DNA of 64,000 nucleotides from positions 1,017,001 through 1,081,000 of the forward strand of contig NZ_CP036266.1 of the NCBI RefSeq assembly GCF_007744075.1, given 5' to 3'. A model generated the notes under the pieces. That model did not search any database, was not told where the DNA came from, and worked only from the letters and a program-made list of their open reading frames with translations. Shown in pieces: positions 35,356 to 44,588 of the stretch; position 1 is the first letter of the stretch; every line of letters starts with the position of its first letter. Source of the DNA: Gimesia chilikensis. Lineage in GTDB: Bacteria; Planctomycetota; Planctomycetia; Planctomycetales; Planctomycetaceae. The translations under genes were made by a program, and so were the position numbers.

Positions 35356-36771
35356 TCATTCCTCCGCTTCGACCAGAATGCGGATCTGATCGCGACCGAT
35401 ACCGCCGCCCCCGCGCAGACTCCAGGCGACACTTAATTCCGTTCCATCGGGTGAGAGTTCGACCTTGTCTGAACGATCGATACAGCGGCCGCTCTGACCG
35501 AACTCAACGTTGTCGTAGGCCACATCCTTGCGCCCCAGCGTCTTGTCGGTGGCATACAGTTCTTTTTCGGGTTTAATCGCTCCCAGTACGGACTGGTGAA
35601 AACGGACTGAGCCGCTGAGAGCCACGCGGGGCTGATCGTTGCCCGCGGCATCTTGATGCGGGCCATCCAGGTGCAGCAGGAAAACGTTGACGCGGGTGCC
35701 GCGAGGGATCACAGTGCGTTCTTCCCGGGGATTGTCTCCGCTGCCAATGACGGGGATTTTCCAGACGGTCACATCCTGTGGGAGTTCCAGATTCTTCTGT
35801 TCCAGAAACAGGGACAAATTCGAGTCGCTGGTGAAGTCGCCTGCACCAAGACGCTGCGGCATCTCCTGACGATATTCCAGCGATCCACTGAGAGAAGCGA
35901 TACGTGCCTGGAACTGCAGGGCCCGCGAAAAGCGATTTTCGTCTGAAGTCAGCGAGATCGCCGCGGAGCCGTCTCCCGGCATTTGAATTCCTTCACCGGC
36001 CGAGAGCAGATGCGGAGGCAGGTCTGCCTGTTCGGTCTGAGTTTCTGCACAAACGACTTTGCCATGAAAGACATGGGTTTCCGAGGCGCCGCTCTCCTCG
36101 ACGCGGACTCCAAAGCGGGTTCCGAGGTCAACGACTCTTTGTGTGGGTGTTTCGACGACGAAGCCGACAGCACTGGCGACGATCTCGGCAGCCAGTGCAC
36201 CGCGGTGAAGTCGAATCCCGTTGTGATGCAACAGTTCAAAGTCGGCAGGGCTTTCGAGGATCACTGTTGCTCCGGAATTCATCTGCAGTCGTGCGACGCC
36301 TTCCTGCAGGCGATAGCGCTGTCCGGTCAACAGGGGGGACTGTTCGGCAAGTATTTTGCTGGAGGAGATCAGGCGACCCTGTTCCATTTCCTGCAAGGTC
36401 GCGACCTGAGTTTGAGGGACCGGTTGCAGGGCGTAATAGCCGAAGTAAGCCATCACGGTAAACGGGAGCAGATAGCAGACCGTGAGCAACAGATAATGAG
36501 AGATTGGTTTACGTGTCCGTCTAGGGCGCGGACGGGGAGCTTCCGGTTCTGGCAGCGGTGCGAGTAGATCGGGTTCGGCCAGTGTGGGGAACTCTTCATC
36601 GAGAATCAGCTCGGCATGCATGTCCATCAGGAAGACGTAGAGTTTCTGCGCTTCGGGGTCGTGGCGCAGGCGGTCCGCCAGTTCTCTGAGTTGTGCACTG
36701 CTGGCTGTCTCGTTCTGGACTTCATAAATCAGTTTGACCAGTGCTCTCTGTCTGCGGAACAGGCGTTTCAT
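35356..36771 (-). CDS. FecR-like membrane protein (sigma-factor regulator)
   Basis: 471 residues. A cytoplasmic helical N-terminus (~1-75) resembles an anti-sigma region, a transmembrane helix follows at ~92-113 (YLLLTVCYLLPFTVMAYFGYY), then a FecR domain (~125-280, with GQRYRLQEGVARLQMNSGATV and GFVVETPTQRVVDLGTRFGV) and a C-terminal beta-rich domain. The start ATGA overlaps the end of the ECF sigma gene by 4 bp, so the pair is translationally coupled. It probably holds or releases that sigma factor in response to an envelope signal. Confidence 0.88.
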   Translation of the reverse strand: MKRLFRRQRALVKLIYEVQNETASSAQLRELADRLRHDPEAQKLYVFLMDMHAELILDEEFPTLAEPDLLAPLPEPEAPRPRPRRTRKPISHYLLLTVCYLLPFTVMAYFGYYALQPVPQTQVATLQEMEQGRLISSSKILAEQSPLLTGQRYRLQEGVARLQMNSGATVILESPADFELLHHNGIRLHRGALAAEIVASAVGFVVETPTQRVVDLGTRFGVRVEESGASETHVFHGKVVCAETQTEQADLPPHLLSAGEGIQMPGDGSAAISLTSDENRFSRALQFQARIASLSGSLEYRQEMPQRLGAGDFTSDSNLSLFLEQKNLELPQDVTVWKIPVIGSGDNPREERTVIPRGTRVNVFLLHLDGPHQDAAGNDQPRVALSGSVRFHQSVLGAIKPEKELYATDKTLGRKDVAYDNVEFGQSGRCIDRSDKVELSPDGTELSVAWSLRGGGGIGRDQIRILVEAEE

Positions 36772-37397
36772 TCGTGTTCCTCCGCATTCATTTTGCGTTC
36801 GATGCAGTGGAACAGGACAGTGCGGATGCGATCCAGGTGCCGATAGATGGTGCTCAGGGGCTGGTCCATAATGCTGGCGGCCGTCTTCGCTCCATGCTCA
36901 GATTCATAGATCAGCTGCAGCAGGTAGAGATCTTTTTCGGTGAGCTGGCGTTTGCACTGCGCGAGAAAATCGCGTCTGATCTCCAGGAGTTCTTCACAGC
37001 GGGCATGCGTTGCAGCAAGCTGCGTCAGCAGTTGTTCATCGAACAGCGCAGCGAAGCGTTTTTTACGGTCCATGAGTCTCAAGACTTCAAAGCGGGCGAT
37101 CCCGCAGGCCCAGCGGGTGAAGCTGCCAGTGTTTTCGTATTCCGCAAACTTCCGCCAGAGCACAAGGCTCGTCTCCTGCATGACTTCTTCGGCGTCATTG
37201 CGGCAGGGAATCAAAGTGAGGATGAACCGAAAGATGCGCGGGTACGCCTGGGCGTAGAGACGCATAAACTGTTCATCGTCGGCTGAGGATTGCTGCGGGG
37301 AGGACTCGGCAGCGGTCTCAGCGGATGCATCCTGGTGGTGTGTGCGGGAGGTTGTAAAACTGCGGGTACGGTCCATGGGTCTGGTCGCGGATTTCAA
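36768..37397 (-). CDS. ECF sigma factor, Rhodopirellula/Verrucomicrobium type
   Basis: 209 residues with a ~40-residue polar N-terminal extension. Sigma region 2 is clear (QFMRLYAQAYPRIFRFILTLIPCRNDAEEVMQE, with TLVLWRKF-like SLVLWRKF and FTRWACGIARFEVLR). Region 4 is at ~150-200 (LTEKDLYLLQLIYESEHGAKTAASIM, then STIYRHLDRIRTVLFHCIERKM). First gene of a four-gene minus-strand unit: ECF, FecR, DUF1559, lipoprotein. Its start could be Met8 instead of Met1. Confidence 0.92.
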   Translation of the reverse strand: MKSATRPMDRTRSFTTSRTHHQDASAETAAESSPQQSSADDEQFMRLYAQAYPRIFRFILTLIPCRNDAEEVMQETSLVLWRKFAEYENTGSFTRWACGIARFEVLRLMDRKKRFAALFDEQLLTQLAATHARCEELLEIRRDFLAQCKRQLTEKDLYLLQLIYESEHGAKTAASIMDQPLSTIYRHLDRIRTVLFHCIERKMNAEEHE

Positions 37398-37809
37398 ATT
37401 CGAATCGAAACTCTGGCGGGTGTCGCCTGATGCTATGTCCCGATGAGGGGGATAAAATTCTCAGGTGAATTTGAAATTTTCTTTTTCCGATTTCGCAAGG
37501 CGGGTTAGGCTGGAAGAGCGAGGCGAGTTTTTCGGCTGGACATCAGACAAAAAAGAGTGATAGCGGGACTCTAATCTGATTTTGAAAAATGAGAATCGTT
37601 ACAGCAGGTTCATCGATTTGATAAATGAAAACTTCATGTATTGCGCGCGGAATCTTCATAGTGGGGCGATGAGAGCATGTCAATTTGTCAATCGAAGTGA
37701 CCAGGCAGGGCTTAAAGTGAATCGCTGTGAATTGATCGAAAGTCTGGTATGATAAATCACTGTATGTTGATGTGTGTTTCCGGTCCATTACCGATGAGGC
37801 GAGTCAGTC
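37398..37809. other. 412-bp divergent intergenic region
   Basis: It separates the ECF operon (minus) from the gene at 37810 (plus). It is AT-rich near 37540-37760 and should carry both promoters. No ORF, repeat or clear consensus box is supported. Confidence 0.45.
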
Positions 37810-38865
37810 ATGAGTGGAATTGTCGGTCATACGATGTACGCCATCCTGGGAGGGAAGGCGGCAGCTCAGAAGCAGCTGCCGATGGCCTCTCTGATTCATC
37901 GGCACTATTCAAGTTACCTGGCCGGTGCCTATATGGGTTGCGACATTCAGATCATGCCGGAAGCGATCTGTGTGGATACGGGGGAAGAGGTCGGCTTCGG
38001 GACGGCTCCCCTGGAACGCAGTCCGTTGACCGGCGGTGAGGTTAAGCCGTGGACGTTGAAGTTTCAGGGGAAGGAATATCGTCCGCGGGAAATCCATCAG
38101 CTGTTCTATGGTCGCGCGCATGTGGTTTTCGGCTGGGTGCCTGCTGAGCGGAAATTTACGGTGCCCTGGGATCATCTCCCTGATTATGCAGCCCGTGTGT
38201 TTCAGGATGCGCGGGATCTCTATGGTCCGGGGGATCGCCAGCTGGCGTACCTGTTTGGCTGGCTGGCGCACATCGTGGGAGACAGCCTGATCAAATCGGT
38301 GCAGCCGGGAATAACGTTGAATCTGCTAGACGGAAAGTATACGCCGGCAAATCGACCGATTCAGGATCTGGTGACGTTACACGAAGTTGGTCGCAAGGAA
38401 CTGAAGCTGGACTGGGCGAGCCTGTTAGCGGATCTGGCAGAGACTCCGGTCGAACCGGTTCAGCTGCATTACATGCGTGTCTCTCAGCCACGTGGTCTGC
38501 TGGGCACTGACTTTCCAGATGCGTGGGCACCACAGCATGAAGCACTGTTGCTGCGCGTGCTGGCGGAGAATCGTCGCTATCAGCAGATTCGAAATCCACG
38601 GTTGATGAAGCAGTATGCCTTGAAGCAGCAGGGAACCCGCTGGGTGTGTGATGAAGAACTGAGCCGTCGAACGGGGGGACTTACTTATACGGAAATGGTC
38701 GCGCTGGCTGAGGAGGCGAATTTGCGTCACGCATTGTGGGAGATGGGAGAGGCGGTCGCGAATTTATTTTCCCAGGTCGTTGAACGCGTGCCCTATCTGC
38801 AGAACCTGCCTGACACAAGCGTACCCAGATGGGAAGAGCTTACCGTCCGCTGGAAAGCGACATAG
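37810..38865 (+). CDS. Unknown protein, possibly Zn-phospholipase C-like fold
   Basis: 351 residues, no signal peptide. An HMYAILG start (GHTMYAILGGKA), YLFGWLAHIVGDSLIKSVQPG at ~150 and several spaced His residues recall the helical zinc-dependent phospholipase C/S1-P1 nuclease fold, where a HxxGD segment binds zinc. This is a weak, motif-level resemblance. The protein is rich in Trp and Tyr. It stands alone, convergent with the YHS lipoprotein gene. Confidence 0.7.
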   Translation: MSGIVGHTMYAILGGKAAAQKQLPMASLIHRHYSSYLAGAYMGCDIQIMPEAICVDTGEEVGFGTAPLERSPLTGGEVKPWTLKFQGKEYRPREIHQLFYGRAHVVFGWVPAERKFTVPWDHLPDYAARVFQDARDLYGPGDRQLAYLFGWLAHIVGDSLIKSVQPGITLNLLDGKYTPANRPIQDLVTLHEVGRKELKLDWASLLADLAETPVEPVQLHYMRVSQPRGLLGTDFPDAWAPQHEALLLRVLAENRRYQQIRNPRLMKQYALKQQGTRWVCDEELSRRTGGLTYTEMVALAEEANLRHALWEMGEAVANLFSQVVERVPYLQNLPDTSVPRWEELTVRWKAT

Positions 38866-38897
38866 CTGACCTTTGAACCGGCGCCGTTGCAAGCCGT

Positions 38898-39866
38898 TTA
38901 TTGCGTGTCGGTTTTCTTTTTATTGGCTTCGTATTTGGCAATCCATTTTTCCGGATTGGCTTCAAATGCTTTTCTACAGCCGCTGCAGCAGACATAGTAG
39001 GACTTGCCCTGATAAGAGACCTGCGAAGTTCCCAGACCTCCCGAGATGATACAGGTTTTGGAACCGTAGTCCGAATCGCTTTTCGCAAACGAGGTTCCTT
39101 TGCGGCGGGTGTTAATGGTATCCACGCGTGCGTAGCTGTCGCCACGAAGATCGTAAAGTTCGAACATGTAGCGATCATTGTTCTGCTGATTCAAGATGAT
39201 CTGGGCGTGTTTCTTTTCATCCGCCGGTTCGACGAGTGCCAGGCTGAGCTTATACGTGGAGTGCATGACGTTAGGATTATCGTCGCCGGGGATCTTGGTC
39301 AGGGGGACGGAGAATTCGCCTTCGTAAACTTTTTTCTGTCCGTCTTTGTCGGTAACCGTCAGCCGGTATTTCTGTTTGTCGGCCAGGTAGGTGAGCCGTG
39401 CGTTTTCATAATAACGACTTTTATCGGCCTGCATGACGAGCGCGGGTTGTGCCGGATTGCTCTGCAGGTCCCAGACCCAGTCGAGTGTTTCCACAGAACT
39501 GAATCCATCGAATTTTTTGAACGTCGTGCCTCCCCATTCGCCGAGCATGATCTGCAGGGGCTTGAGTGCTTCGAGTACGTTGTCGAATTTCTGTTCTTCG
39601 GGAGCACCATCGGCAGAGGAGCCGCTGGCGGACTGGTTACCGCCGAGTGTCACCGGCTGGAACCGCCGGACCGGTTTTTTGGTTTTGGGTTCCGAAGGGG
39701 CAGCTTCCATATCCATGGCGCCGGCATCACCGAGATCGACCCCGCCGCCCAGATCGACGCTGACCTGTTCCGGTGTGTTTTGTGGCTGGTCAGAGGAACC
39801 GCAGCCGACACTGAAGATCAGAGTGAGGGTCATCAGACAGCCGGTGCAGAGGGGACGCGAAGACAT
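38898..39866 (-). CDS. Lipoprotein with C-terminal YHS/TRASH-like domain
   Basis: 322 residues from ATG 39866 (GGGAG upstream), with lipobox SVGC. After a Gly/Asp-rich linker come a beta-rich central domain (~85-250) that starts LGEWGGTTFKKFDG and a C-terminal Cys cluster: TCIISGGLGTSQVSYQGKSY, then YVCCSGCRKAFEANPEKWI. The latter matches the YHS/TRASH metal-binding pattern (C-x22-CCxxC). Likely binds a heavy metal in the periplasm. An earlier in-frame start at 39923 would disrupt the signal peptide. Confidence 0.78.
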   Translation of the reverse strand: MSSRPLCTGCLMTLTLIFSVGCGSSDQPQNTPEQVSVDLGGGVDLGDAGAMDMEAAPSEPKTKKPVRRFQPVTLGGNQSASGSSADGAPEEQKFDNVLEALKPLQIMLGEWGGTTFKKFDGFSSVETLDWVWDLQSNPAQPALVMQADKSRYYENARLTYLADKQKYRLTVTDKDGQKKVYEGEFSVPLTKIPGDDNPNVMHSTYKLSLALVEPADEKKHAQIILNQQNNDRYMFELYDLRGDSYARVDTINTRRKGTSFAKSDSDYGSKTCIISGGLGTSQVSYQGKSYYVCCSGCRKAFEANPEKWIAKYEANKKKTDTQ

Positions 39867-40113
39867 AAAACAGAACTCCCGAACTTGAAAGCAGAATGCG
39901 GAACAACGTGCGTCGAGTTTCACTGGTGAAACCGAAGCGTTTTATCTGTGAGACCAGTATAACAGTCTGTTCACGATTCTGTCACTCTGAATTCAGTTCT
40001 GATTTTTTTTGTCATTCGGGCAGAGGTCCTTTGTGTCTGGTCAGAATCGAGAGTACAATCGTTCGCTCAAACGCTCATTTAATAAAGAAACGTTTAAAAG
40101 TGAGGGCCGTGCA

Positions 40114-40488
40114 ATGACCGCACCAGTGAACGACACAGAGTCCATGGAAGTCGACCCTGTCTTTTTAAACTCCAGGCGTGAGGCCTGGATTATCCTGGGA
40201 TTATGGGTTGTCGCGTTGCTGTGGGCCGTGCCTTACTGTTACCTGAACGGGTTTCAGTCGGGACTGGATCCTGAAGCGGTTGAGACGACAATGGGAATAC
40301 CCAGCTGGGTGTTCTGGGGGATTGCATTTCCCTGGGTCTTGGCTGACCTGTTTACAATCTGGTTCTGCCTGTTTTATATGAAAGAAGACGACCTCGGAGT
40401 AGCTCACGAAGGTGAAGATCTCGCAGAAGAAATAGCAGAGATGCACGCAGCACAAGATGATGCAACTACCGGGGGGAATGAGTCTTGA
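40114..40488 (+). CDS. YhdT-like (DUF997) small membrane subunit
   Basis: 124 residues with two transmembrane helices (~22-44, WIILGLWVVALLWAVPYCY; ~67-90, WVFWGIAFPWVLADLFTIWF) and an acidic C-terminal tail. Size, topology and position directly before a sodium:solute symporter match the YhdT/PanF pair, so I take it as the accessory subunit of the transporter. Its TGA overlaps the transporter's TTG start, implying coupled translation. Confidence 0.8.
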   Translation: MTAPVNDTESMEVDPVFLNSRREAWIILGLWVVALLWAVPYCYLNGFQSGLDPEAVETTMGIPSWVFWGIAFPWVLADLFTIWFCLFYMKEDDLGVAHEGEDLAEEIAEMHAAQDDATTGGNES

Positions 40489-42482
40489 AAGTCTTACTAG
40501 CTACCAGTCAGAGTCTACCATTACTGTTTGCAGCAGATGAAACCGGCCCCGATGCGGCGCTGATTTCCTTTATGATCTATACGGTTGCAGTTTTCGTACT
40601 CGCAGCCCTCTCAAACCAGCTGCTCAAAAGCAAAAGCTTCCTCAGTGAATACTTCCTGGGAAGTCGTGGCCTGGGGGTCTGGGCCTTCGCATTGACCTTT
40701 GCTGCCACCAGTAGTTCCGGTGGAAGTTTTACCGGATTTCCTTCCAAGATTTATTCACACGGCTGGATTCTCGCTTTGTGGATCGGCAGTTACATGGTCG
40801 TCCCGATCTGTACGATGGGTTTGATCGGGAAACGATTGAACCAGATTGCACGGCGCTCCGGATCGATTACGGTTCCCGACGTGATTCGCGACCGCTTTCA
40901 CAGTCCTATTCTGGGTTTGATGGCCGTCTCGCTGATCGTGTTTTTCATGTCGTTTAACCTGGTGGCCCAGTTCAAAGCGGGCAGCCTGATTCTGCAGACA
41001 CTGCTCGATGGCGTTGCTGTCTTTGAGAGCACCGCCGATGGCTTGGCACAGGCTGTCTCAGGCATCCCATTTCTCTCTGATGGGGTGAGTCCGGAATACC
41101 TGCTCTGCCTGTTGGTGTTTGGTATCGCCGTGATTGTTTATACAACGTATGGTGGTTTCCATGCGGTGGTCTGGACCGACGTGATGCAGGGTATCGTGAT
41201 GGTGATCGGTGTGATCATCATGCTCCCCCTGGCAATTTCACAGGCGGGCGGACTGGAGAACACCACCAAGCTGATGGCGAAAATGACGCCTCCCCGCTAT
41301 TCCGCTGCAGACAAAGGGGGGATCACACTCACCCTGGATAAACCTGCTGCGGAGGACATGCGAATTGAGGTTGGCACCTGGATCACAGACAAGCCGATTG
41401 AAAGTTCCAAAGTCCCGCTGTTGTTCCGGGTGACCGCTGCTTCAGAAATTCCAGCTGGCAAAACCACCGTAGATGAGGTGAAAGTGATTCAGCTGACCAC
41501 GCTGGAAGACATCGACCGCATTTTGAAACGGAAAGAACAGGAGAATTTCCTCAGCGGAGTGAGTGTCTCCAACATTGATCTGGTGCAGTATGCCTATGGG
41601 GAGGAAGCAAGTCAGCAGGGAGCTTATGTTGTCGGTCCGGGGCCCAGCCCTGCCAGTAACAATGGGTTTCTGCCTCTGAGCCTGGCGATCTCGTTCTTCT
41701 TCATGTGGGCGATTTCCGGAACGGGGCAGCCTGCAAATATGGTGCGTCTGATGGCGTTCCGCGATACGAAAACGCTGCAGCGTTCGATTTGTACCGTAGC
41801 CATTTACTACACCCTGATTTACTTCCCACTGGTGGTGATTTTCTGTTGTGCCCGGGTTATTTTGCCGGGGATGGAAGGCGAATCCGACCGTATCATGCCG
41901 GCGATGGCCGTTTATCTGACGGAGAACATCGGCATGGGCTGGCTGGCTGGTCTGCTGGTGGCGGCACCATTTGCCGCTGTGATGTCGACCGTAGACAGCT
42001 TCCTGTTGCTGATTTCCTCTGCCTGGGTCCGCGACGTGTATCAGCGGAATATCAATCCCGAAGCCAGCGAGAAGACAATTAAAATGCTGAGTTACCTGGC
42101 GACCTTTGTCGTTGGTACCGCAGCGATGATTGTCGCGATCAATCCACCTCAGTTCCTGCAGGACATTATTGTGTATGTAGGGAGTGGACTGGCGGCAAGC
42201 TTCCTGGCACCGATCGTCTACGCTCTGTACTGGCGTCGTGTGAATGCCGCTGGTGCGATGGGGGCGATGGTAGGCGGCTTCGGACTGCATCTGGCGATGT
42301 ATGTGACCGGATACTTCGAGAATGGCAGCTTTTTCAAGCCATATCAGTTGTTCGATTTCGATCCGATCATTGTCGGTCTGTTTGGTTCGTTCATCTGTGG
42401 ATTCATTGTCACGAAGCTGACTGCACCTCCGCCACAGGAACTGGTGCATAAGTTTTTCTATAAAGAGAAAGCCGGTTCCTGA
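40485..42482 (+). CDS. Sodium:solute symporter (SSS family) with inserted domain
   Basis: 665 residues, PanF/PutP-like, with about 13 helices. The N-terminal core shows EYFLGSRGLGVWAFALTFAATSSSGGSF (Na+ site region) and QFKAGSLIL; the C-terminal core shows FAAVMSTVDSFLLLISSAWVRDVYQRNI. Between the helix ending near residue 258 and the one starting near 388 lies an inserted soluble domain of about 100 residues with beta-like strands (GGITLTLDKPAAEDMRIEVGT..). TTG start, with GGGGGGA upstream. Substrate unknown; the following hydrolase and PLP enzyme suggest a catabolised small organic compound. Confidence 0.9.
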   Translation: MKVLLATSQSLPLLFAADETGPDAALISFMIYTVAVFVLAALSNQLLKSKSFLSEYFLGSRGLGVWAFALTFAATSSSGGSFTGFPSKIYSHGWILALWIGSYMVVPICTMGLIGKRLNQIARRSGSITVPDVIRDRFHSPILGLMAVSLIVFFMSFNLVAQFKAGSLILQTLLDGVAVFESTADGLAQAVSGIPFLSDGVSPEYLLCLLVFGIAVIVYTTYGGFHAVVWTDVMQGIVMVIGVIIMLPLAISQAGGLENTTKLMAKMTPPRYSAADKGGITLTLDKPAAEDMRIEVGTWITDKPIESSKVPLLFRVTAASEIPAGKTTVDEVKVIQLTTLEDIDRILKRKEQENFLSGVSVSNIDLVQYAYGEEASQQGAYVVGPGPSPASNNGFLPLSLAISFFFMWAISGTGQPANMVRLMAFRDTKTLQRSICTVAIYYTLIYFPLVVIFCCARVILPGMEGESDRIMPAMAVYLTENIGMGWLAGLLVAAPFAAVMSTVDSFLLLISSAWVRDVYQRNINPEASEKTIKMLSYLATFVVGTAAMIVAINPPQFLQDIIVYVGSGLAASFLAPIVYALYWRRVNAAGAMGAMVGGFGLHLAMYVTGYFENGSFFKPYQLFDFDPIIVGLFGSFICGFIVTKLTAPPPQELVHKFFYKEKAGS

Positions 42483-42527
42483 GCCGACTTTGTCCAACGG
42501 GTTTCTGACTCTTTTGAGGATCATGCT

Positions 42528-43367
42528 ATGGAATATATCGACGCACATTCGCATGTCTGGACTCCTGACGTCAAAAAATACCCCCTGGCTCCCGGGTATA
42601 AGGTCGCGGATATGCAGCCTCCCAGTTTTACGGCGGAAGAGCTGCAGGCAGAGATGATGCCGGTCGGTGTGAACCGGGTCGTGCTGATCCAGATGTCCTT
42701 CTATGGTTTTGACAACAGCTACATGCTGGATTGCATGGCCAAGTATCCGGGAATGTTTTCCGGTGTGGCTGTGATCGACCAGAAGGGGGACAACCCGACG
42801 CCGAAGATGCTGGACCTCAAGAAAAAGGGAGTCCGGGGCTTCCGAATTGCACCGAAGACGAAGAAGGTCGACGAGTGGCTGGACGGTGCGTGCATGGAAG
42901 AGATGTGGACGACCGGTGCAAAAGAAGGCATGGCCATGTGCTGCCTGATGAATCCCAATGGGCTGCCCGCACTGGATAAAATGTGTCAAAAGCATCGCGA
43001 CACGACCGTGGTGATCGACCACCTGGCACGCATCGGCGTGACGGGCAAGATTGAGCCTGAGGAAGTCGACGCGTTGTGTAAGATGGCCAAGCATCCCAAC
43101 GTTTATGTCAAAGTTTCTGCCTTTTATGCCCTGGGCAAGAAGCAGATGCCCTACCATGATCTGGCGCCACTCATTAAAAAGGTGTATCAGGCCTTTGGTG
43201 CTAAACGCCTGATGTGGGCTACCGACTGTCCTTACCAGGTGCAAGGACCCCATACTTACAGGGCGTCGATCGATCTGATCAAGAACGGACTACCGTTCCT
43301 GTCGGATGACGACAAATCATGGATTCTGGAAAAGACCGCCGAACATGTCTTTTTCCAGGGCATTTAA
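42528..43367 (+). CDS. Amidohydrolase 2 family TIM-barrel hydrolase
   Basis: 279 residues. The metal-binding start is IDAHSHVWTPD, with later FRIAPKTKKVDEW, VVIDHLARIG and MWATDCPYQVQGP (catalytic Asp region). Family members open lactones or decarboxylate aromatic acids with one divalent metal. It is third in the transporter operon (45 bp after the transporter) and is a distant relative of the amidohydrolase at the right edge of the window (63481). Confidence 0.9.
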   Translation: MEYIDAHSHVWTPDVKKYPLAPGYKVADMQPPSFTAEELQAEMMPVGVNRVVLIQMSFYGFDNSYMLDCMAKYPGMFSGVAVIDQKGDNPTPKMLDLKKKGVRGFRIAPKTKKVDEWLDGACMEEMWTTGAKEGMAMCCLMNPNGLPALDKMCQKHRDTTVVIDHLARIGVTGKIEPEEVDALCKMAKHPNVYVKVSAFYALGKKQMPYHDLAPLIKKVYQAFGAKRLMWATDCPYQVQGPHTYRASIDLIKNGLPFLSDDDKSWILEKTAEHVFFQGI

Positions 43368-43391
43368 CAGAAACGTGAATCGGGTTTGCTC

Positions 43392-44507
43392 ATGGATGCA
43401 TGCTATCAGATAGAGGATACCAGTCAGATTATCTCTCCCGGGATGATCATTTTTAAAGATCTTGTGGAAGAGAATTTAAAGCAGATGATCGCACTGGTGG
43501 GGAACCCCGATCGGCTGCGGCCGCATTGCAAGACCCATAAGATGCGGGAAGTCATTGAGTTGGAACTCTCGCTGGGTATCAAGAAGCACAAGGCGGCGAC
43601 TTTTGCTGAAGCGGAGATGCTGGCCGAGACCGGCGTTAAAGACATCTGCCTGGCATACAATCTGGTAGGACCGAATATCGCGCGGGCCATTGAGTTTCGG
43701 AAACGCTGGCCTGATGTGTCTTTACAGGTAACCGCCGATCATCCTACCCCCATCGAACAGCTGGGAACCGCGATGACCGAAGCGGGACTCGAAATCGAAG
43801 TTCTGCTCGATCTGAATACCGGGCAGAACCGGACCGGGATTGTACCCGGAGACGCAGCGGTAGAACTTTACCAGTTGATAGCGAATACCCCCGGTCTGAT
43901 TCCCGCGGGCCTGCATGTTTATGACGGTCAGAATCACCAGGTCGATTTCCATGAGCGTGAAGTCGCCGTCAAAGAGGTCTGGCATCATGTTTCCAAGCTG
44001 CGGGATCAACTGCTGCTCGAAGGATTAAAAGTCCCCCGGATTGTCGCGGGTGCGACCGGTTCATTTCCGATCTTTGCCAGCATTGATGATCCCGCGATTG
44101 AAGTCTGTCCCGGAACCTGTGTGTTTCACGACGTCGGGTACGGTGAACTATTTCCAGATCTCAAATTCAAGCCGGCGGCGATGGTTCTGACACGTGTGAT
44201 CAGTCGGCCTGGCCCTGATCGGGTTACGTTTGACCTGGGTTATAAAGCGATTGCTTCGGATCCCGCGATGGAAGGCCGCTGTCGGTTCCCCGATTTACCC
44301 GATGCCAAACCAGTACTGCAGAATGAAGAGCACCTGGTTGTGTTGAGTGAACGGGCAGGAGAGTTTCAGCCGGGCGACGAGCTGCTGGCCATTCCCCGAC
44401 ACGTCTGTCCGACCTCGGCTCTGCACAAATCGGTAACGGTTGTCAGCGGTGGTAAAGTGGTCGGTCAGTGGAATGTGGCTGCCCGGGATCGCTTCATCAC
44501 TGTCTGA
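43392..44507 (+). CDS. D-threonine aldolase-like PLP enzyme (DSD1 family)
   Basis: 371 residues with an alanine-racemase-like barrel: LRPHCKTHKM carries the PLP Lys near residue 50, followed by LLDLNTGQNRTG and VAGATGSFPIF. The C-terminal metal-binding pair of the D-threonine aldolase/D-serine dehydratase family is seen in IPRHVCPTSALHKS (His and Cys). Such enzymes cleave or dehydrate D-hydroxy amino acids. ATG 43392 is chosen; TTG 43386 is two codons upstream. It closes the transporter operon. Confidence 0.9.
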   Translation: MDACYQIEDTSQIISPGMIIFKDLVEENLKQMIALVGNPDRLRPHCKTHKMREVIELELSLGIKKHKAATFAEAEMLAETGVKDICLAYNLVGPNIARAIEFRKRWPDVSLQVTADHPTPIEQLGTAMTEAGLEIEVLLDLNTGQNRTGIVPGDAAVELYQLIANTPGLIPAGLHVYDGQNHQVDFHEREVAVKEVWHHVSKLRDQLLLEGLKVPRIVAGATGSFPIFASIDDPAIEVCPGTCVFHDVGYGELFPDLKFKPAAMVLTRVISRPGPDRVTFDLGYKAIASDPAMEGRCRFPDLPDAKPVLQNEEHLVVLSERAGEFQPGDELLAIPRHVCPTSALHKSVTVVSGGKVVGQWNVAARDRFITV

Positions 44508-44588
44508 GATGCACTGAGGTCGTGCTTGCTTTCGAACGAATCTATACCCTTGGAGGCGAACTGCCTCTGCCTGTCAACGAGTCGAATT

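Noticed and set aside
41442..43253. 603-residue ORF on the minus strand across the SSS transporter and amidohydrolase genes
   Set aside because: It is antisense to two genes with clear family motifs and its translation is His/Gln/Arg-rich low-information sequence typical of shadow frames.
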